Below, piece by piece: positions 37,110 through 40,661 of a DNA stretch of 40,661 bases. The DNA lies in the NCBI GenBank assembly GCA_029224785.1, contig JAQXVF010000056.1, positions 1 to 40,661 on the forward strand. Reading direction: 5' to 3'. Positions within the stretch are counted from its first letter, which is position 1, and the number at the start of each line of letters is the position of its first letter. A program made the position numbers and the translations under genes. This DNA is from Bacillota bacterium (GTDB lineage Bacteria; Bacillota; Clostridia; Oscillospirales; Oscillospiraceae). Below the pieces are notes generated by a model that was given only the letters and a program-made list of their open reading frames with translations, had not been told where the DNA came from and searched no databases.

Positions 37110-38582
37110 ATGCGATACAGCGGTATTTTGATGCACATTTCCTCTCTGCCCGGGCCTTACGGCATCGGCACCATGGGCGACCAGGCCCGCCGGTTCGTGG
37201 ATTTTCTGAAATCCGCCCGCCAGCACTACTGGCAGATCCTTCCCGTGGGTCCCACCGGCTACGGCGACTCCCCCTACCAGAGCTTCTGCACCTACGCAGG
37301 CAACCACTACCTCATCGACCTGAACGAACTGATGGCGCAGGGCCTGCTGCTGCCGGAGGAGGCTGCCCCCCAGGGCACCTGCCCCGATCAGGTGGATTAC
37401 GGCCTGCTGTACACCCAGCGGACGGAGGCCCTGCGGAAAGCCTACGGACGGTTTGACCCCGAAGAAACCGGCTTTGTCCGCTTCGTCCGGGAGGAACAGG
37501 ACTGGCTGGAGGACTACTGCCTGTTCATGGCCCTGAAAACCGCCTTCGGCGGTCTGGAATGGCTCCGATGGCCGGAGGAGCTGCGCTTCCGCCGCCCCCA
37601 GGCTCTGGAGAAATACCGCAGGACCCTTGCCTCTGAGATCGGCTTCCACCGGTTCCTGCAATACCAGTTCTACACCCAGTGGACGGCTCTGCGCCGCTAT
37701 GCCGGGGACAACGGCATCGAGATCATCGGAGACGTCCCCATCTATGTGCCCCTGGATTCTTCGGATGTGTGGGCAAATCCAGGCTGCTTCCAGCTCGATT
37801 CCCGGACCCTGCATCCCGAGCGGGTGGCCGGCGTGCCGCCGGATTATTTCAATGCCGACGGCCAGTTGTGGGGCAACCCCCTGTACAACTGGGACGCTAT
37901 GGCTGCCGACGGCTATGCCTGGTGGATCCGCAGGCTGAAGGCCTCCGCACGGCTCTTTGATGTGGTGCGGATCGACCATTTCCGGGGCTTTGAAAGCTAC
38001 TGGGCTGTGCCCTATGGCGATACCAGCGCCAAAAACGGCTGCTGGAACAAAGGACCGGGCATGGATCTGATCGCCACCGTCAAGCAGGCTCTGCCTTCCC
38101 TCCGGTTCATCGCCGAGGATCTGGGCTATGTCACGCCGGAGGTGATGCAGCTTGTGCAGGACTCCGGTTTCCCCGGCATGAAGGTGCTGGAATTCGCCTT
38201 TGACTCCCGGGAGGCCCACGACTATATGCCCCACACCTACACGGCAAACAGCGTATGCTACACCGGAACCCACGACAACGAGACGCTGATCCAGTGGGCG
38301 GAGGCAGCCTCGCCGGAGGACTACCGGCTTGCCTGCCGCTACCTGGGAAAGAGCGAAAGCGAGAGCATCTGTTCCGCCATGATCCGGGCCGGCATGGCCT
38401 CCGTCTCCGACACCTTCATCGTCCAGATGCAGGATTGGCTGGAGCTGGGCGCCGAAGCCCGCATGAACCATCCTGGTACCCTGGGAGGCCGGAACTGGCG
38501 CTGGCGCTGCCGGGAAGAAGCCATCTCCTCCGATCTTGCCCGGCGCATTGCCGAAACCACCGCCCTGTACCGCCGGGGTTGA
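37110..38582 (+). CDS. malQ: 4-alpha-glucanotransferase (amylomaltase, GH77)
   Basis: 490 residues, the usual length. It moves alpha-1,4-glucan segments between maltodextrins and releases glucose, in the cytoplasm. Signs: RYSGILMHISSLPGPYGIG at the N-terminus, DSPYQSFCTYAGN, the nucleophile Asp in VVRIDHFRGFESYW, the acid/base Glu in FIAEDLGYVTPEV and the third acid in CYTGTHDNETLIQW. GAGGT lies 7 bases upstream and the gene follows the LacI gene after 19 bases, so it is in the same operon. It is the best evidence that the transporter imports maltodextrins. Confidence 0.96.
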   Translation: MRYSGILMHISSLPGPYGIGTMGDQARRFVDFLKSARQHYWQILPVGPTGYGDSPYQSFCTYAGNHYLIDLNELMAQGLLLPEEAAPQGTCPDQVDYGLLYTQRTEALRKAYGRFDPEETGFVRFVREEQDWLEDYCLFMALKTAFGGLEWLRWPEELRFRRPQALEKYRRTLASEIGFHRFLQYQFYTQWTALRRYAGDNGIEIIGDVPIYVPLDSSDVWANPGCFQLDSRTLHPERVAGVPPDYFNADGQLWGNPLYNWDAMAADGYAWWIRRLKASARLFDVVRIDHFRGFESYWAVPYGDTSAKNGCWNKGPGMDLIATVKQALPSLRFIAEDLGYVTPEVMQLVQDSGFPGMKVLEFAFDSREAHDYMPHTYTANSVCYTGTHDNETLIQWAEAASPEDYRLACRYLGKSESESICSAMIRAGMASVSDTFIVQMQDWLELGAEARMNHPGTLGGRNWRWRCREEAISSDLARRIAETTALYRRG

Positions 38583-38599
38583 TTTCAAATGTCTTTTTC

Positions 38600-38626
38600 C
38601 TCTGCCTTCCCACCGGGAGGGCAGAG
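38600..38626 (+). terminator. Terminator-like hairpin after malQ
   Basis: CTCTGCCTTCCC pairs with GGGAGGGCAGAG (one wobble) over a three-base loop, 17 bases after the stop. The following ATTATTCGTTT is a weak T-tract. The stretch from 38627 to 38705 shows no further gene; a promoter for the next gene could not be placed with confidence. Confidence 0.6.
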
Positions 38627-38711
38627 ATTATTCGTTTCCCCCTTATTTGTTCTTGCTTTGTTCATTTTTCGGAGCTATGCTTCTGAGAAATGAGCCATTG
38701 GAGGTATGACC

Positions 38712-39452
38712 GTGAACCTGCTATTAACCCTGGCCTTTCTCTTTTTCATCGGCTCCGTCGGCGGATGGGTGCTGGAGCTGTTCTTCCGACGCTTCCTTTC
38801 CGATGCCAATCCGGAGCGCAAATGGATCAACCCCGGCTTCTGTACCGGGCCCTATCTGCCTCTGTACGGCAGCGGGTTGTGCATTCTCTTCCTCATCGCC
38901 TGCCTGGAAGCCCTTCACCCGGCAAACAATCCGGTGCTGGACAAGGTGCTCCTGTTCTGTGCCATGGCTGTCTCCATGACCGTCATCGAGTACATCGCCG
39001 GCTGGTGCAGCCTGAAACTCTTCCACGTACGTCTGTGGGACTACAGCAACGAGTGGGGAAACGTTCAGGGCATTATCTGCCCTAAGTTCTCCCTGTTCTG
39101 GGCGCTGATGGGAGCCGCCTACTATTTCCTGGTACATCCCCACATCCTGGATGCCTTGCACTGGCTGTCCCGGAATCTTGCCTTTTCCTTTTTCATCGGA
39201 ATGTTTTTCGGCGTGTTTCTCATCGACGTGATCCACTCCGCACAACTGGTGTCCAAGCTGAAGGCCTTTGCCCGGGACAATGACGTAATCCTCCGCTACG
39301 AGGCCGTCAAGCTCCAGATCCGGAAGGCCCAGGAGCACTCTGCCGGAAAATACCATTTCTTCCGCCCCTTTCATTCCGACCGTCCCCTCGCCGAGCATCT
39401 GAAAGAAATGCTCTCTTCCCTGGAAAGTCGGAAGAACCGGCCCCATTCCTGA
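38712..39452 (+). CDS. CmpB-like membrane protein (putative ABC transporter type IV family)
   Basis: About 246 residues. The signature GWVLELFFRRF, then INPGFCTGPYLPLYGSG and SMTVIEYIAGW is that of Pfam ABC_trans_CmpB, membrane proteins of unknown function common in Clostridia. About five membrane helices occupy residues 1-175; the last 60 residues are charged and cytosolic (LQIRKAQEHSAG). GGAGG at 38700-38704 lies 7 bases before GTG 38712 but only 1 base before ATG 38706, so GTG is preferred; the ATG would add two residues. No ATPase partner is adjacent, and the name of the family should not be taken as proof of transport. Confidence 0.8.
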   Translation: MNLLLTLAFLFFIGSVGGWVLELFFRRFLSDANPERKWINPGFCTGPYLPLYGSGLCILFLIACLEALHPANNPVLDKVLLFCAMAVSMTVIEYIAGWCSLKLFHVRLWDYSNEWGNVQGIICPKFSLFWALMGAAYYFLVHPHILDALHWLSRNLAFSFFIGMFFGVFLIDVIHSAQLVSKLKAFARDNDVILRYEAVKLQIRKAQEHSAGKYHFFRPFHSDRPLAEHLKEMLSSLESRKNRPHS

Positions 39453-39489
39453 CAGATTTTTCATGAAAAAAGCCGAATTTGCGAAAAAA

Positions 39490-39531
39490 TCCCTCCGGAC
39501 GGTTGAAACCCCCGGAGGGATTTGGTATACT
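39490..39531 (+). promoter_or_regulatory. Promoter of the hydrolase gene lying across a hairpin
   Basis: TTGAAA (39503-39508), a 17-base spacer and TATACT (39526-39531) form a good promoter 31 bases before the hydrolase start. The -35 lies in the loop of the inverted repeat TCCCTCCGG (39490-39498)/CCGGAGGGA (39512-39520). The repeat has AAAAAA on its left, so on the minus strand it would be an intrinsic terminator; on the plus strand only TTTGG follows. Confidence 0.65.
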
Positions 39532-39561
39532 CTGCATAGAAAGCATACAAGGAGCGATTTC

Positions 39562-40509
39562 ATGGAACACAAGCGTCTGATCCCGCCTTACTCCGGCCCG
39601 CCGGAGGCCTTTCCCGACTCCCGGGAGCTGCCGGACGGTGTCCGGTCCGTCCGTCTGACCGACGATATGGGCTGCCGTGTCCGCTTTCTGCCCGACATTC
39701 CCTACGCCCGGCGCAGCGGGGAGACCCAGCTCCTGCATCTGCTGCTTCCCTGGGACCCTCACCATCCGGAAAACACGTTTCCTCTGGTGGTCTACATACA
39801 AGGCTCGGCATGGCACCGCCAGGAGATCTTTGAGCATCTGCCTCACATGATCCGGGTGTGCGAGGAGGGCTTCGCCGTGGCCATGGTGGAGTACCGGCCC
39901 AGCGACATTGCCCCCTTCCCTGCCCAGATCCAGGATGCCAAGGCCGCCATCCGCTTCCTGCGGATCCATGCGGAAGAATACTCTGTCGACGGGGACCGGA
40001 TCGCCGTGTGGGGAGACTCCAGCGGCGGCCACACCGCTCTGATGACCGGCATCACCGGAGACCGGGAGATTGATCCGGAGCTGTATGGGGAGGTTTCCTG
40101 CGATGTCCGCTGCGTGGTGGACTGGTACGGCCCCACGGACATCGCCTCTATGAACGAATACCCCAGCGCCATGGACCACATTCAGCCCGACAGCCCGGAA
40201 GGGTACCTGATCGGCCGGAAGAACGTGCTGGAAAACCGGGAGCTTGCCGCCCGGACCGTGCCTATGCACTATCTCCGCCGGGACATCCCCACGCCGCCCA
40301 TTCTGATCCTTCACGGCTCCAGGGATCCTCTGGTGTGCTTCCACCAGAGCTGTATGCTCTACGAGAAGCTGCGCGCGCTGGACAAGCCGGTGGAGATGTA
40401 CAAGCTGGAGGGTGCCTTCCACGGCGCCGGCGGCTTCAACAGCCATCAGGCCCTGAAAATCTGTGTGGAATTTCTTTCCCGATATCTGAAGGAGGACTCA
40501 AAAATATGA
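39562..40509 (+). CDS. Alpha/beta hydrolase (esterase/lipase-like, HSL-type)
   Basis: 315 residues. The nucleophile elbow GDSSGGHTALM, the acid in HGSRDPLVCFHQS and the His in EGAFHGAGGF form a plausible Ser-Asp-His triad. The usual oxyanion HGGG/HGGxW of the hormone-sensitive-lipase type is changed to YIQGSAWHRQE. No signal peptide is seen, so it acts in the cytoplasm. Related proteins are carbohydrate or acetyl esterases, but substrate cannot be told. Start 39562 has AAGGAG 8 bases upstream; the longer frame from 39463 crosses the promoter. The stop overlaps the next start (ATGA). Confidence 0.87.
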   Translation: MEHKRLIPPYSGPPEAFPDSRELPDGVRSVRLTDDMGCRVRFLPDIPYARRSGETQLLHLLLPWDPHHPENTFPLVVYIQGSAWHRQEIFEHLPHMIRVCEEGFAVAMVEYRPSDIAPFPAQIQDAKAAIRFLRIHAEEYSVDGDRIAVWGDSSGGHTALMTGITGDREIDPELYGEVSCDVRCVVDWYGPTDIASMNEYPSAMDHIQPDSPEGYLIGRKNVLENRELAARTVPMHYLRRDIPTPPILILHGSRDPLVCFHQSCMLYEKLRALDKPVEMYKLEGAFHGAGGFNSHQALKICVEFLSRYLKEDSKI

Positions 40510-40661
40510 TTACCAACGACATCCGCTATGCAGGCGTCAACGATCACGCGGTGGACCTTTTTGAAGGCCAGTATGTGGTGCCCAACGGCATGGCCTACAA
40601 TTCCTATGTGATCCTGGACGAAAAGACCGCCGTCATGGACACTGTAGATCAGCACTTCGGC
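40506..40661 (+). CDS. FprA-family A-type flavoprotein, N-terminal part (cut by window edge)
   Basis: 52 codons to the window edge. The peptide ITNDIRYAGVNDHAVDLFEG, then YVVPNGMAYNSYVILDEKTA and VMDTVDQHFG matches the start of the metallo-beta-lactamase-like domain of flavo-diiron proteins (FprA/flavorubredoxin), which reduce oxygen or nitric oxide in anaerobes. The His-rich diiron site lies further on, outside the window. AAGGAGG is 11 bases upstream and the ATG overlaps the hydrolase stop, so both genes are in one operon. Confidence 0.88.
   Translation, partial: MITNDIRYAGVNDHAVDLFEGQYVVPNGMAYNSYVILDEKTAVMDTVDQHFG

Overview
The window looks like chromosomal DNA from a GC-rich member of the Clostridia, most likely an Oscillospiraceae/Ruminococcaceae gut anaerobe. 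This is an inference from gene content, strong GGAGG ribosome sites, TTGACA/TATAAT promoters, codon use rich in G and C at third positions, a short (about 380-residue) sigma-A, a type III glutamine synthetase and an ANTAR regulator. No rRNA, tRNA, CRISPR array or prophage was recognised.

Layout. (1) 1-6.2 kb is rearranged: the 5' end of an IS1595-like transposase gene, two composite palindromic repeat elements, a first sigma-A gene (rpoD, minus), a 5' fragment of lepA (plus) joined tail-to-tail to a 5' fragment of a second, diverged lepA (minus), a DUF4349 lipoprotein gene, and a second rpoD (plus). Neither lepA is complete. (2) 6.2-14 kb is housekeeping: RNase Y (rny), typA overlapping a pyridoxal/pyridoxamine kinase, then the conserved rpmH-rnpA-yidD-yidC-jag cluster for ribosome, RNase P and membrane protein insertion. 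(3) 14-29 kb is a glutamine/glutamate block: pyrG, an ANTAR RNA-binding regulator, glnA (short GS type I), divergent glnN (GS type III), a branched-chain aminotransferase, gltB and gltD (glutamate synthase), a small membrane protein and purF. Several of these are preceded by hairpins with T-tracts placed directly before the start codon, so transcription attenuation appears to be the main mode of control. The glnN leader carries a hairpin with a six-base A-N-N-G-N-N loop overlapping the terminator, the form of an ANTAR target. (4) 29-32.5 kb is a metal unit: a zinc/cadmium-type P1B ATPase with a His/Cys repeat tail and two HMA domains, divergent from a TetR-family regulator with palindromes between them. 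(5) 32.6-38.6 kb is a maltodextrin-type operon: binding lipoprotein, two permeases, LacI regulator and 4-alpha-glucanotransferase, with LacI-type operators at the promoter and no ATPase gene. (6) The right end has a CmpB-like membrane protein, an alpha/beta hydrolase and the start of an FprA-type flavoprotein, cut by the window edge.

How it fits together. GS I and III make glutamine, GltBD turns it into glutamate, the aminotransferase distributes amino groups, and PyrG and PurF consume glutamine for nucleotides; the ANTAR protein encoded after glnA is the natural candidate regulator. The most important caution is the lepA-lepA junction near 2960: it may be a true inverted rearrangement or a chimera of two related genomes, so the first 2.9 kb may not belong with the rest.
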